A stretch of DNA of 64,000 nt from Dolomedes plantarius (taxonomy: Eukaryota; Arthropoda; Arachnida; Araneae; Dolomedidae), in assembly GCA_907164885.2 (NCBI GenBank), contig OU015495.1:215294224-215358223 (forward strand), in the 5' to 3' direction. A program made the position numbers and the translations under genes. Numbering within the stretch: the stretch's first letter is position 1; every line of letters starts with the position of its first letter. Positions 10,971 to 23,469 of the stretch are shown here, in pieces. The notes below the pieces were generated by a model that was given only the letters and a program-made list of their open reading frames with translations, made no database searches and was not told where the DNA came from.

Positions 10971-12953
10971 CTCTACATAAATTTGAAATATTTGCATGAT
11001 TATAGAGCAGAAATATTATTCGTAAGGGTCAATTTCAGAGTGGTACAATGGTTCCTTTTCAACCATCAAAAAGGCTTTTGATGCCACGGCTGTGACTGAA
11101 ACCGTAGAGCTTTCGATCGGTAGATGGACGCTTTAACCGATAAAGCTATCTTGATGAAGCATCTTCGATAAGATAAGAGGATGTGTCATTTTGAACACAC
11201 AACCGTCTGTCAAACAGAGTTTTAAGTCCAATTTCTTTTATGTAAGGACAAAAAATACACACAAAATGGAAGATATGTAATGCACACTTAGATTACCGAG
11301 AAAAAAAATTATGCATCGGTGCTTTCATGCTTTCAAATGTCTAAATCGTGCTTTCTGAGGTCCCTTAATCATACATGGATTCAGTCAACTAAAAACTTAC
11401 TAACAAACTCATAAAGAGTTTTTTTGTGACAGTAAAGAAGACAAGGTGCTGAACATTTTAATGAACCGAATTTTAACGTGGGATTACGTTTCTCCATAAC
11501 GGTCCTCCGGAAAGGAAAATTTCAGACGCTAAATCCGTCCGTCCGTCCGTTCTCGCGAGTTATAATTTTGGCAGCGCGCCAAACCCAGTCTATCGCTTGG
11601 ACAAGTTAAACAGAAAAGTATCAAAATGCGTCAAAATTTTGATCTACATATATGTACATACATATATGACATACGTACATATATATTGATACATATATAC
11701 ATACAAAAGAGGTGAGCAACGATAAGTAATCCTACGTTAATAACCCGCGGTAATTTCGTTAGAAGAGACTACTTGAATTTTTTTTAAAAATAAAACTATA
11801 TCTATATTCCATCACGAAACATAACAAGAATGAGTCTCGGCTTATACAACCAGGCCTTGTTCACATTACTTCCGGGGAGTTGGAGCGTACCGCTCGCGTT
11901 AAAAATTTTGACCTATCACAATGCTCAACGCAATGACGTCATCCGTTGAAGTTGATTCAAATTGAACGCTTACGGATGCGCAAAGACCTCGTCATACACC
12001 AAACCAATCACAAGCCCTCTCACCAATATTGGTGCCGGTGGAGGTCGAAAGCAATATGAACAAGATCTTACTACCCCGCTAGTTGTTGTTTATGAATTGG
12101 AGTGCCTTGGTCCGATTGGACTTTATCTCCAGTAAGCAAGTTAAAGGTATCAAGATATCTGTGCTCAGTAAAGTTAAAATTAAAGATGTAAGAAATTTTA
12201 AGATAAGAGTACATTACTATTAAGATTAAACACATAAAATGGGATTCTATGGAGTATTCATTACAACCTGATTTTTTTTTCCAAAACATCAGGATCATAT
12301 TCTATAGAATTTCATAATAAGTACAAAATATACATACCAAATTTATATTGAATTTATGTTTTAAACCCCATGGCTCTGAGAAAAATTTTATAGCCCACAA
12401 AAATCAAATATCTGTCAGTTTGATTATTATTTAATTGAAAATTATTTAGATTCGAAACGGAATTAATTCTTGTGAAAATGGCCCTCACAAAAATAAAAAG
12501 AGAAAAAGACATTCTGGCTAGGTCATTGTTTCGAATAGAGTTTAAATGCCCTCCGCAATGACTTTCAAAGCAAAATGTTGCAAGAAATTATCCCAAAATA
12601 AATGCATTGCAAACTTGGTTTTTCATTATTCTCTCGTCTTCCTTTAGCTGTCACATTTTACTTTTTGCATGTTTCCTCAGTTTGGCATTCTTACCCATAA
12701 AAAAATTTCAAACTTTCTGCTTTGTATTTTCTCTCTCGTGTTGAAATTTTCATCTTTGGCGTCAGGTTGCAAATGTCAGCCGTGTTGACTTCCTTCTAAG
12801 AGAGCTTTAGTAAAATTATAAACAAGAGACCAACTTTCTCTCTCACGTGTGTTCTACCAAACCTCGCGTTTTGCTATTTTTTGAAAGGAGGACTACGTAT
12901 TCTGTGTAGCTACAGTTATTGCCTAAGTCGTCGGCCGACGCACGTAGAGTTAA

Positions 12954-13700
12954 GGGGACTCACTACCCTTAAATCTTTAAAACATTCGATTTTTTGAAAA
13001 AAATTTATGTTAAAGCCTGATCATTTCTGAACAAAATAAAGCAAACCGCGTGAAAATATTCCGCTTAGTTCCGGAGATATCGATATTCTAAATTTTCAAT
13101 TACTGATCAAGTGTATGGTAAGAAAAATTTTAAACTCATTTTTCTCAAAGTGTCATTTTGCATCATTCCGCAACTCATATCTCAAAAACTATGAAACATA
13201 ATTCCGTGAAATTTTTATCACTGCATAATCGTGTTATTTTATTGCGTCTGAACTAGAATTATCGCGATCGCAGCACATTTTGTTATGTTTCAGGGGTAAA
13301 TGAATGCAAAAAATTGAAGGAATTTTTAAGTATGTTTTGAGCAGTTTTAAAAAAAAAATTTAAAATATTTTAATGCTGAATGTTTTATGTTCAATTGTAT
13401 TTTAATTATTTATTTTAAATATAAAACGGGAATTATACATTTCAGTGTAAAATTAATTTCATAGTTCTGCGCGCGAGCCAGTATACGATAAAAATGCTTA
13501 AAAAACGAGGTATATCTAAAGCATTTTTAAAGAAAATTATTTAAAATTGTTTTGAGAGTTGAAAATTTGTTTATTAAAATAAATATATCAATTTATGATA
13601 TACATGCAATTTGGAAAAATAGGGAGTCAATAGAAATAGTTACAAAGAGTCAAAAAGTATGAAAATATGCCTTATTTCCTCGACTTAAGGGTCGCGAGTC
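12954..13700. mobile_element. TTAA-associated inverted-repeat element (copy 3, decayed)
   Basis: The left end TTAAGGGGACTCACTACCC and the right end, reversed, GACTCGCGACCCTTAAGTC form a diverged inverted repeat about 750 bp apart. The right outer TTAA is degraded. Internal sequence is AT-rich and non-coding. It is placed with the TTAAGGGG family on its ends only. Confidence 0.45.
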
Positions 13701-15660
13701 AACATAATATATACACCCCCAAAGCCTTGGAGCTTAGTATTAGCCCTTGTTTTAAGTTCCTCTGAGAGGCATTGTCGCTGAGAGAAAAGAATTCGAAATG
13801 CAGAACTCCTCTATATTTTTGTGGTGGCTGACAGAGTCCACAACCGGAAGAACTATCGCTTACCCCAAAATTCAGACAAGTAAAGAATATTTGAAAACGT
13901 ACTACACACACTTTCGCATTTAAGCTCAATATGAAATTCCTTTTTTCTAAGCCCGTTTCCAGCCCCTCTCTCGGCCATTAATCGACAGCAAAAGTCTGAT
14001 AGAGTCCTTGAAATCACCAACAATGGCATTTTCTTTAATATTTACAATAATACTCGGGCAGCTCTTCTCTATTTATTTCCCCCAACTTGCATAAAGGGCA
14101 GGTAGGATCATTAAGGCTGCTATGTACTAACCCCATTGGATTCGCTCACCTCGATGTCAACCTACGGAGAAAATGTGTCCACGGATTGCCGACTTGGATT
14201 CAAAGATTTTTTTTTTTAAATTTACTCCGTCATAGAGAAAGAAATTTTACATTTGTGTACTTTTTCGTTTTTTTAAATGCAATTAATATTTTAAAATTTA
14301 AATTATTCGGGGGGAAAAGTCTGGTATAGTGTGTTTTGAACGCTCATCAATTCCTTCGGTGGACGAAATTTATAAAATGAATCCCGTAGTGCTCTGCAGA
14401 AAAGTTCGGGCTATCTGACAATACCAATTTTATTGGATTATCGGCATTTATGTACCCGTAAATAGTTGACAAAATTATATTTTAAATAAAAAATTGGGCG
14501 CAGCGCTTAACCCCCTATAGAGAGAGAGCCATTACAATCCCTCAAAATGTCGGTGGGAGGAATTCTCGAACTGTCGACTGGACTCCTCCCACCACAAGAG
14601 TCTGCAATAAGAGGAAATACGATTTTTTTCTTAGTACATAGCAGCTTTAACCAGTCGAATACGATGCAAATGTCTCTGTAGGTAGTCACTCTAAAACAGG
14701 CGATATCAGTTGCTCTATGTAAAATCGTAAGTGTCATATCTCTATCTCTCAAAAGGGCACTCCCCTTGGGCAGTCACCCGTAAAGCTCATAATCTAAGAT
14801 TTCAAATAAACACTTTAATAATTCGTTTACTGTTACGCAGTGGTAATAGGAGACTAGACTGGGGTATACGAGCACCAGTTTTTGCCAAGTCTACTCGTTT
14901 CTGTAGATCTCATAGTGATTCGGAATCCATTGGAAAACAGCTTTTTCCTAAACTCTTCTAAGATTGCTTAATGATAGCCAGGCCCATAATTCCTATAATC
15001 GTAGCCGCCTGAGAATCTATGAAGAACGCGATGTCATCTCCTGGCAATCTACTAGTTTATCAATCGCCAAAGAGATAGCAGCAATCTCTGCGTCACGATG
15101 AATCAGAAATCTAATCGATGAAGGCGAACTAAATTAGAAAACAGTTTAACTGCAACATCTCTCACACTTTTGTCATTTAACGAAGGATGATTTCGGAAAG
15201 ATGTAATCTTTAAGATTGGCATTGGATAATCCATCAAAAAATGGGGTAAAAATATTTGAAAAACACAGTATCCATTATCATAGACGAATCCGACCAAATC
15301 ACTGAGTACAAAAGCGAAAGTTAAGCAAAAATCGATGAAGCGTGGAGCAAAACGGCAGGAAATACAGCAACAATGCCTCAATAAACCGCACGCTAAAACA
15401 GTAACAAAAATAGAATAATCTATAAGTTTGAAGCATTATATTTTGCGAAACTGGAATTAAGGGCATAATGACTGCGAAAAAATAATAAAGTTCATATTTT
15501 CTGTTATGGCTAAAATTATAGTGATGTTGTAAAACTTTTACATTTTCATACTTTTCACACGCAGAGCACAATTTGTTTATTCGTAAGAGTAGTTTTTATT
15601 TATTTCTACGCATAATTATCATGCATATTAAAATTTTAATCTAAAAAATTATTTTAATTA

Positions 15661-15661
15661 T

Positions 15662-15700
<39 letters not shown>

Positions 15701-15720
15701 GTATATATATGTGTGTGTGT
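15661..15720. repeat. (CA)n/(TA)n/(TG)n microsatellite
   Basis: A CA run, then TA, then TG run, which makes the block nearly self-complementary. Confidence 0.9.
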
Positions 15721-16451
15721 ATAAGGTCTAGCCATTGCTGTACTGTAGATTGCTGTGGTTTTTATCCATAGATTTGCTCATTTATTTATAAACCTACGCA
15801 CATAGAGGTGCAGACGGAAATGAGCCACGGACAGATAGATTAAGTAGAACTACATCTACTTCAGTTAGAAATATTTATCAACTGCAACTTGCAAGGAATT
15901 AAAAGTTTTGGATTCTTGCTCCTTTCAAATGTCAGTTCTCTCAGAGTTTTAAGAGAGGAGTAAAAGGGCAGCGTTAGTACTTTAGGGGTTCCAATAGGCA
16001 CTGATCTCGCAAAAGGAAATTAGTTAAAAAGAGTCTGCAGGCGAAAGATTTTAGGTTTCGCTCTTTGGTATTGTGTCTAAATCTGCAGTCATAGACGCAG
16101 ATAGATGTAAAAATGTTGAATTTTTTCATTTAATTCAAGAATAGAATTTTGGCAGACTGCTAAATGTGTAATGGTGCTAATAATAAACGTGTAAAATATG
16201 TGAATATTCACTGAAGATAAAAAAAAAAAAAACTGGTACACCTGCCTAATATCGTGACGAGCACGCACGACGTGGCAGGGACTCGACTAATGTCTGAAGG
16301 TATTTACACCATGAATTCCGCACAGCAGTCCCCAAACCCATAGGAGTGCGAGGGGGTGGAGATGACATTAGTTACTTCACATAAGTCGCATAAATCGTGA
16401 TAACCTGCCATTGTAGCAGCAGGAACCGATCTAACAGCCTCTTCAGACACC

Positions 16452-16629
16452 CAGAGCCTGACTAAGGCGTAGTTGCCTTAGTCAGTTGCCCCGGGCCCCC
16501 AAATCGAATAGAAAGTTTATTTTACGTTTCCTTCTTTAATGAACTTTTTTAAACAAAATATCAGTACAGTGTAAAATCCGTCAGTTTTTGCCAAAGAAGT
16601 TTTTGCCAATTAGGCTAAGTCGGTCCCTG
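16452..16629. mobile_element. Short hAT-type MITE with perfect 8-bp target duplication
   Basis: 178 bp flanked by CAGACACC at 16444-16451 and 16630-16637. Ends CAGAGCCTGACTAAGG and, reversed, CAGGGACCGACTTAGCC are imperfect inverted repeats. The duplication length and CAG start support a hAT origin. Confidence 0.8.
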
Positions 16630-18506
16630 CAGACACCTGTTGTTTTATAAAGGCGCTGCCGACCGCATCGCATTACGCTGATGGGTGATTATGAAGTTAT
16701 TATTATATGGGTGAAGTTATTATTTTATTGGTGATGGGTTATTATTATATTTTATTTATTATATCTCCGTTATTTGCATACGAACGCCTGTACCAGTTTT
16801 TTAGCTCTTCAGTGTATAATGTCAATTTAAAATAGTAACCCGATTAGTAGCTTTAAAAAATAAAAATAGCGGTAACTTGACGCTCAGTTATGAAAAAAAG
16901 ACCGAGTTCGATTATCAGATTCATATTTTCTTTCGTACCTTTTTTTAATACCTATTATGTCTAAACGCTTTTAAAAATGCGAGTCATCTAAAAACAATTT
17001 CAATGTTCAGTGCAAAACCTTTTTGGATCGAGTTGCAAACTTGAAATGAAATGAGATCAATGACATCTTGATTCCTTTCGACAGCTTATACGACAAAACG
17101 CTTATTTTAAGCGCTTAAAAATAAATTTTAATATTCCGTCGCTAAATACAAAACTCCTTTGATCAAGATTCAACCTGTTAACGAAATTTGACGAAATTTT
17201 TTTTTAAGAGCCGTAGGACAGTGAATATTTAGTAAGCATTAAATTTGATTGAATTAGGCCCATATTTGAAACACACGCAAGTACACAAATTAGAGACGAT
17301 AACAATTTCCAATTGGTTTGGTCCGTTTTAATTAAAAAACTTTCCCAGCTAGCGAACGTTTTTGTCTGTTTAGCTTACAACCACAGTGGTGTGATGTGCC
17401 TGTGTTTCAGAAGCGATATTTGATTGGACGCGATACCCAGGAGAATCGACAGCAGGATTAAAGAAGTCAGGTGGCCTTCACTCACGGAAGTAATTCTTTC
17501 ATTGATTTTTAAGCGGTGAGACTGTTTTAATTGTGAATTTCCCATATTCATTGTTTAATTATAAATTATTCTATAAGATAATACTATGTACATCCTTGCG
17601 AGTCCTAATGTAAGCTATAAATGTGATTAGTTAGAATTCAACAAGTTTTGATTCAAACTCTTTGAGAGAGGGCCGGATAACGGAAGAAATTTGTATATGA
17701 AGAGGGAAAATAAGTTCCACACGTATAGCTGTGATATTTATTTAACTTTTTTCAACATATTTCGACGAAAGAATCGGCAGAATTACGGCCTGTTGATTCG
17801 CCTAATATAAAAAAAAACGACTTTGAAATGCAGGTATCTTTTAACAAAAATTGAGTCAAACAATTAAGTAAATATTTATGTATTGGAACCAAGCTTGTAA
17901 ATAAGATGCGAATGTTAAAAGTCTTTCGAGCGTGCAATATAAATCACTTAAACACTGCCTACTAGCCCATTAAGTTAATCTCCTTACTTATATGAGCTGG
18001 AAAAAATTTTAAAAAAAATTTGAAAAGAAGCATCCTTTCTACAAATCGTCATTAGTTAGTATTTCGGTCGTAGAAGAAGCAGTTTTTTCAAGGCTTTTCC
18101 TACTTGATACTAGATTGTTAAAAATAGTAAATTTTCTCAAGTTTCCGTTCGTTTCCATAAAAAAGGAAACTGACTGCTAGAAGAAAGAAGAGGCACGATA
18201 AGTATTTCAACTTTTTCTGCAGCGGAAAAAAAGTATTTTAATGCATTTAGTGAATTAGTAGGAGAGCGTATGTCGAAAAAACGTGGCGGTATTAATGATG
18301 GGAACGTGGGGAGGTATTTTTTTCGTCAGAAACTACCTGTAGACGAATAATTTCCATGGTGACACTTTTTGGGGCGTGGCATATAGCAGTAATGGCGTCA
18401 TCAAGATGACCGCCATGGCATTAAAAAAATCCACTATATTTCGGTTATCTATCGGCCGATTTTCTTTTGTAATACCTCATATTGAACATAAAAAAAATGT
18501 CTAGAT

Positions 18507-19070
18507 CAGGTTCTCAAACTTTCAGGCTCTGTGCCCCCCTTTGAACACTGATGTGAGGTCACGCCTCTGCCCCCCCCCCCCTCCCACACCACCACATGTG
18601 GTCAATACAAATAGTACAATCGGAATTTGAAACTAAAGTTGGTTATTAAATGAAAATATAGAATAGATAATTTCATACACAAAATTTAATATTATTATAC
18701 ATATTATTATTAGAACATATGAAATCAAAGAATTAAATACACGATCAAACATATTTCAGGTAATCAAGGATCTAGGTGAGATTGGCATGTAATACCAGTC
18801 ACTTTCACAACATTGATGAGAGGGCTGGCATTGTTTGTGCTTGACAAGTTTTTGAATATTAGGTTGTAACTGTGACAAAGCACAGCTCAGGTCACTTTCA
18901 ACGTCCAGAAGTACGACAGTTATCGTGTTTTTACAATTATCGTGTTCGTGTTCGTATGTCGAAAATACGTTACGGTTACATTGTGACGGCAAAACTGAGT
19001 ACAGTAAATTACACTTAGTTTTACTTTTTTTTTAAACTCACGCCTCCCTTGAAATTCTTGAGAACCGGTG
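18507..19070. mobile_element. hAT-type MITE with 8-bp target duplication GTCTAGAT
   Basis: 564 bp flanked by GTCTAGAT (18499-18506 and 19071-19078). Ends CAGGTTCTCAAACTTTC and, reversed, CACCGGTTCTCAAGAATTT. The termini resemble the common CAGNGGTTCTCAA group of hAT MITEs. A poly-C run lies inside near 18571. No transposase sequence is seen. Confidence 0.82.
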
Positions 19071-21004
19071 GTCTAGATGACAGATGTAGAATGAGGGGCG
19101 ACGAAGTTGCCACAGAGCACAAAAGGGAGAAGGCGCCTCCTGTGAAGAAGATGGTTGGCTCGCGGTTGGGACCTGTGTGTGATTCTTAGAAAAGGGGGAA
19201 AAAAGAAGTATAAATAGAAGTATGCAAAATGATGAATGTAGTTAAAGAAAAGATGCAAAAATTAAAATAAAATTAGAAAAAAAGGGAAAGATAGTAAAAG
19301 AAAGGTTTAAAACAAGATAAATTGTTTATTTTAATTTGAAATCCAATTACCTAAAAATGTTAGGAAACAATCCACGTGATGCATGTTTATTTATTTACAC
19401 AGACAGATATCATTAATATAGACTTTAAGTAATAAATTCGTTATTTAAAACTTGCTTTTTTAATAACATTTAAAATTTATGATTGTTAAGTAACATCCAT
19501 TTTTGACATGAACTCTAAAAATTTTAATGTACCTACTTTCAAATGTTGAATATTCACGAACCCGTGGACAAACAAGCGATATGTTTTCTATCAGACTAAC
19601 TAACGTAACATTTCTTCAAAATCCTGATGAAATTTGCTCTCAACACTTTCTGTAAAATGAAACTAAACAAAAGCCTAAAACCCCCTAAGAGAAATTTACT
19701 CTATTAGGATGTGAGAAATTCGCAAAGTTTGTGGGACTAGAATATTTAAGAGGAATTAAAGATTTAAAACACCCCGATGGATTTATGTAATCCAACATAA
19801 ATATAATCACTGCTTTAAAACCCAACTAATCGTTCTCCTTAATTTAAGAACGATGCAATACAACATTAATGTGACATTAACAAAATTAGCAAAGCTATCT
19901 ATTTAAACAGATTTGTAAGTCAGTGGGTGTCACGATTGAGTGCATTAGAGTCGCGAACCCAACCCGAATTTTTAAGTTCAATCATGCGTAACTATGTCAT
20001 AAAATCAGTATAAATGGCTATCTAGGGCCCAAGCCTTTCAAACATACGTTATTAAGATCAATGCAAAAGTTTTTCTGAATGTCACTGCAGTTAATACAAG
20101 CGTAGTGAAAACTTCTCGAAAACTCTAGAGGTAAGAGCTCCTTATTTTATCGATATTGGTGAAGTTGTAAGAATTGAGTTTTCTAGAGAGTGGTAACGAT
20201 GCTAAAACTTTATTAACAGTTGCGAATCCGTTAGAAAAAATGTTTTCAAATCAGTATCATTTTTAAAAAATTCTTCAGATGAAGTTCATAATATAACTAA
20301 AGTTTTCTCTATCATGAATTAAATCTAGGTTATGATCCCGTTACTTACGGTATGATTTTCAAGAAATCGTATATGAATCGTACATGAAATCGGTTTTTTT
20401 TTTTAATTAAAATCCATCGCAATGCGTAGTTTATAAAATAGTTTCGGGAAATAATTGATTTTTTTTTTGAAATTTTGCTCGAATTAGAGCCGACTTTGTT
20501 CCCACAGAATCTCTTCTTCTGTAATATTAAAACTATGCTTAGTAAACTATGCTTCTGTAATATTATAACTATGCTTAGTAATATTAAAAATTGATCACGA
20601 CAAATCAAAAATATTGGTCTTAAAATAACAATTCTCTTTATTAATATTTTAGAGGAACTTTTCGCATTGAATAGGCATAGTATGCAACATTACTACAGAA
20701 AATATATTTTACAACGATGCAGATAAATCCGTCAGTTTAAGAGTCTCTGTAACATTTCAGTCGATGTTTCTAGATATTAAATGAATAAAAGGGTTTCTTT
20801 GCAAACCCTGTATAGATGGGAGGGACTGTTTCTTTCAAAATTTCATTTCTTCTACACAATATAAAACCCAAAAATTTTAAGATATATTTTAGATAAAGGG
20901 CTCATTATTATGAAATACTTTGCTTTCAAGAGTTTCGGCTTTTCAAAGCTTTCAAAGCATTTACTTTTATAAAATTTCAGTAGATTTAATTTATAAAATT
21001 CAGT

Positions 21005-21031
21005 AGACGTTTTATACATTATAAAACGTCT
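21005..21031. repeat. 12-bp perfect hairpin
   Basis: AGACGTTTTATA and its exact complement are separated by 3 nt. It sits in intergenic AT-rich sequence with no T-run, so it is not called a terminator. Confidence 0.75.
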
Positions 21032-21386
21032 TTCTCGTATGATAAAGCATGGATGGCCAATATAATGGTGTTAAGTTTGGGAAAGACTACATATTCATGA
21101 AAGCCAAAGACAGAAAAAGGTTGTATTTGATATGAAATAAATTACAAATGTTGTTTTTTAGACATTTTTTATTAAAGATATCGTTTCCCAATTGTTAGAA
21201 TAATTTTTTTAATTGTTAAATAGTTTTAATATTTAATAATTATTTTTCTTTCAGTTGTTTTGCTAAATTATTCAAATCTGCAGTCGGAAGAAATTCAGTT
21301 AAATGTTGATGATAGCTAAATAAAAAGGTGTGGAATGAGAAAATTTATAAAAAAAATTTCAGAGAATAATTTATAAAACATTATTA

Positions 21387-21694
21387 CCGTATTTTTTTGG
21401 ACCATAAGTCGCACCTCTTTACTAAAAAAATCAACTTCAAATTTGGGTGCGTCTTATAGGTAAACAAAGGTAACATTAAAATAAAATTAATATTTTATTA
21501 TATATTATACATATTTTATATTTTATATATATATATTATTTACTATATTTATTGCATATAATTTTTATTAGATATTTTTTAAATTTTTATTAAGTAAGAA
21601 ATTGAAAATATCTTTATATATCTCCCAAAATACAAAATATTCTTTTCTAAAAATCCATAAATTTGAGGTGCGTCTTATCGTCCGGAAAAGGCGG
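21387..21694. mobile_element. Tigger/pogo-type MITE in TA
   Basis: 308 bp with TA on both sides (21385-21386, 21695-21696). The ends CCGTATTTTTTTGGACCATA and, reversed, CCGCCTTTTCCGGACGATA are inverted repeats, followed by a further inverted GTGCGTCTTAT-type segment. Interior is AT-rich and non-coding. Confidence 0.72.
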
Positions 21695-23129
21695 TATATT
21701 TTTTTCCGTTGTTTTTTCTTTATATATAAATTTCTTCAGAGTACCGTCTAATTTCTCTTTTTTTACCTTTTTCCACTATGCAGAGCGTATGTTATTTATC
21801 CATATATATAATCCTAATGCTATATAGTTACAACAGTAGAGGAGTAACATAATCCGATTCTCAATTTTCATTTATTTTTTTACTTTATTTCGAATGTCTC
21901 TTAAAAATTCAATTTTAAAAAAAAACTATTTCTATAAAGTTTTAAATCCAAGTCTTCAATTTAGCGTTCAATTCAGAGACCATATTAATTCCATATACGT
22001 AATTTTTGTTTAGTAGGAACCCTTTGCCTGATAAAATAACTGAATTCCGAGATTAAATTTTACGCTCCAATTCATAAAACTTACAGTATACAACTACATT
22101 CATGTAATCATTTAATTTTTTCATGTAATACAAATTTACAAGTTTTAAAGATTTTAACTCTATAAAAAAAGAAACGTAAATTTTCAAAGGACATTAATAA
22201 AGATATATTTTTAAAACAAAAAACAAAAACAAAAAAACAATATTCGAACTTATGAGATAAAATGTAAGAGCATCTTAGTTTCATTAATTATTTCATTCTA
22301 ACGAAACGCAGACTTGAACTACCAAAAAGGTCGAAATAATCCCATAGAACTATAGTTGAAGACAAAAGAGGTTACCTCTACCAGAAAAGATTCTGTGGTG
22401 GTACTTGAATAAAATAATTCATAATAGAATCTACACCGTAATAAAGAGAGTATTATTTCCTGGTATGACAGTTTAGAAAATTTTATTTCATTTACTTACT
22501 AATTTATTTTGACGCCTGCAGTTCAATCAACATTAATATCACGACGTATCGACGCTACTCACATATTTCCATAAATGTTGAAATTAAATGAATGAATCAC
22601 TTTCAGAATAGGGCAGTGTCTCGCAGCATGTCACATCTCAACTCTTGCAGATTTTACTTCTTGTTTGGCGAGGAGTGGCAAAACATTGCGTAATTTAACA
22701 CGGCGTTCAAAGAGCATTCTTACAGCTTGTCGAATAAAATGCTCTCAGATGACGCAAAGTCTTTCGATACGGTATCTAAACAAAGGTATATCACCGAATT
22801 AAACATTCAGGTACAGCCCTGAAAGGTTATGTGACCCGTATTTATCGACAGAGGAAGACTGGAGTTACGATACGAGACGCCGGCCCGAAGTAACTCATCC
22901 CGATATCTATACATATCTCGACATAATAATAATCATTCTCGACGAAAGAATGATTGTATTCTCTTAAACCTTGCGAAATATTGAAAAAAAAAGTGTTAAA
23001 ATATCTGTTACATACAACTAATATGAGGAATTTTATAAATAAACTTAAATTGTTTAACTCAAAGTGAAGGTGTCGTCCAAAAACACACGCAAACGCATAG
23101 GAACGGCTTCTGTTTTCTGCCACCCGATA

Positions 23130-23190
23130 ATCACGTGATCTATAGTAGACGAAAACTGACGTAGTCAGTGACGTAGTGACGTTGCGACGT
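23130..23190 (+). promoter_or_regulatory. Candidate promoter-proximal cluster upstream of gene B
   Basis: Within 61 bp there is a palindromic E-box (ATCACGTGAT, 23130-23139) and three TGACGT half-sites (23157, 23169, 23177), with a TCAGT initiator-like pentamer at 23165. TGACGT is the core bound by CREB/ATF-type bZIP factors in animals. Its place about 140-200 bp before the first coding exon makes a promoter plausible, but no TATA box or transcript evidence is available. Confidence 0.3.
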
Positions 23191-23327
23191 TTCGCCTTAT
23201 TTCAGGTCTGTTGAAATGATTATAATATTCCTCTCGATTTCTACAAATATTAATTTAAAATTTTCTTACATTCAGTCAACTAACCGTCGGCTATTAAGAT
23301 TTTACATGGAATGTGTTTGTTTTGCAG

Positions 23328-23469
23328 ATGAATGTTGTTGCAGAGAGGGCGTACCCCACGCCGGTCAGCAACTCTTCGTTGCTTCCTCTACTGTTACTCT
23401 CCCTGGCAGGGCAAAGGCACACGCCCGATGGATCAACCATAATCAAGAAGGAGTATGATTACGTCATAG
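23328..23469 (+). CDS. Gene B exon 1 (signal peptide region)
   Basis: The ATG at 23328 opens [15 protein letters not shown] followed by a Leu-rich hydrophobic stretch, and ends KKEYDYVI plus one base before donor gtatcg. An alternative reading extends upstream in frame without another ATG. The acceptor-like tttgcag at 23321-23327 suggests a 5' UTR intron. Confidence 0.75.

Larger units (their letters stand above)
9890..23127. other. Intergenic region between gene A and gene B
   Basis: 13.2 kb with no supportable host gene. It holds a SINE (10040), hAT MITEs (10629, 16452, 18507), a TTAA-flanked element (12954), a Tigger-type MITE (21387) and microsatellites near 11640-11710 and 15661-15720. 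Open frames of 60-93 codons here show no domain, repetitive coding bias or splice context. Confidence 0.7.

Noticed and set aside
13699..15571. Several 76-92 codon open frames suggesting a host gene
   Set aside because: No recognisable domain, no consistent splice joins, frames overlap on both strands and composition is AT-driven.
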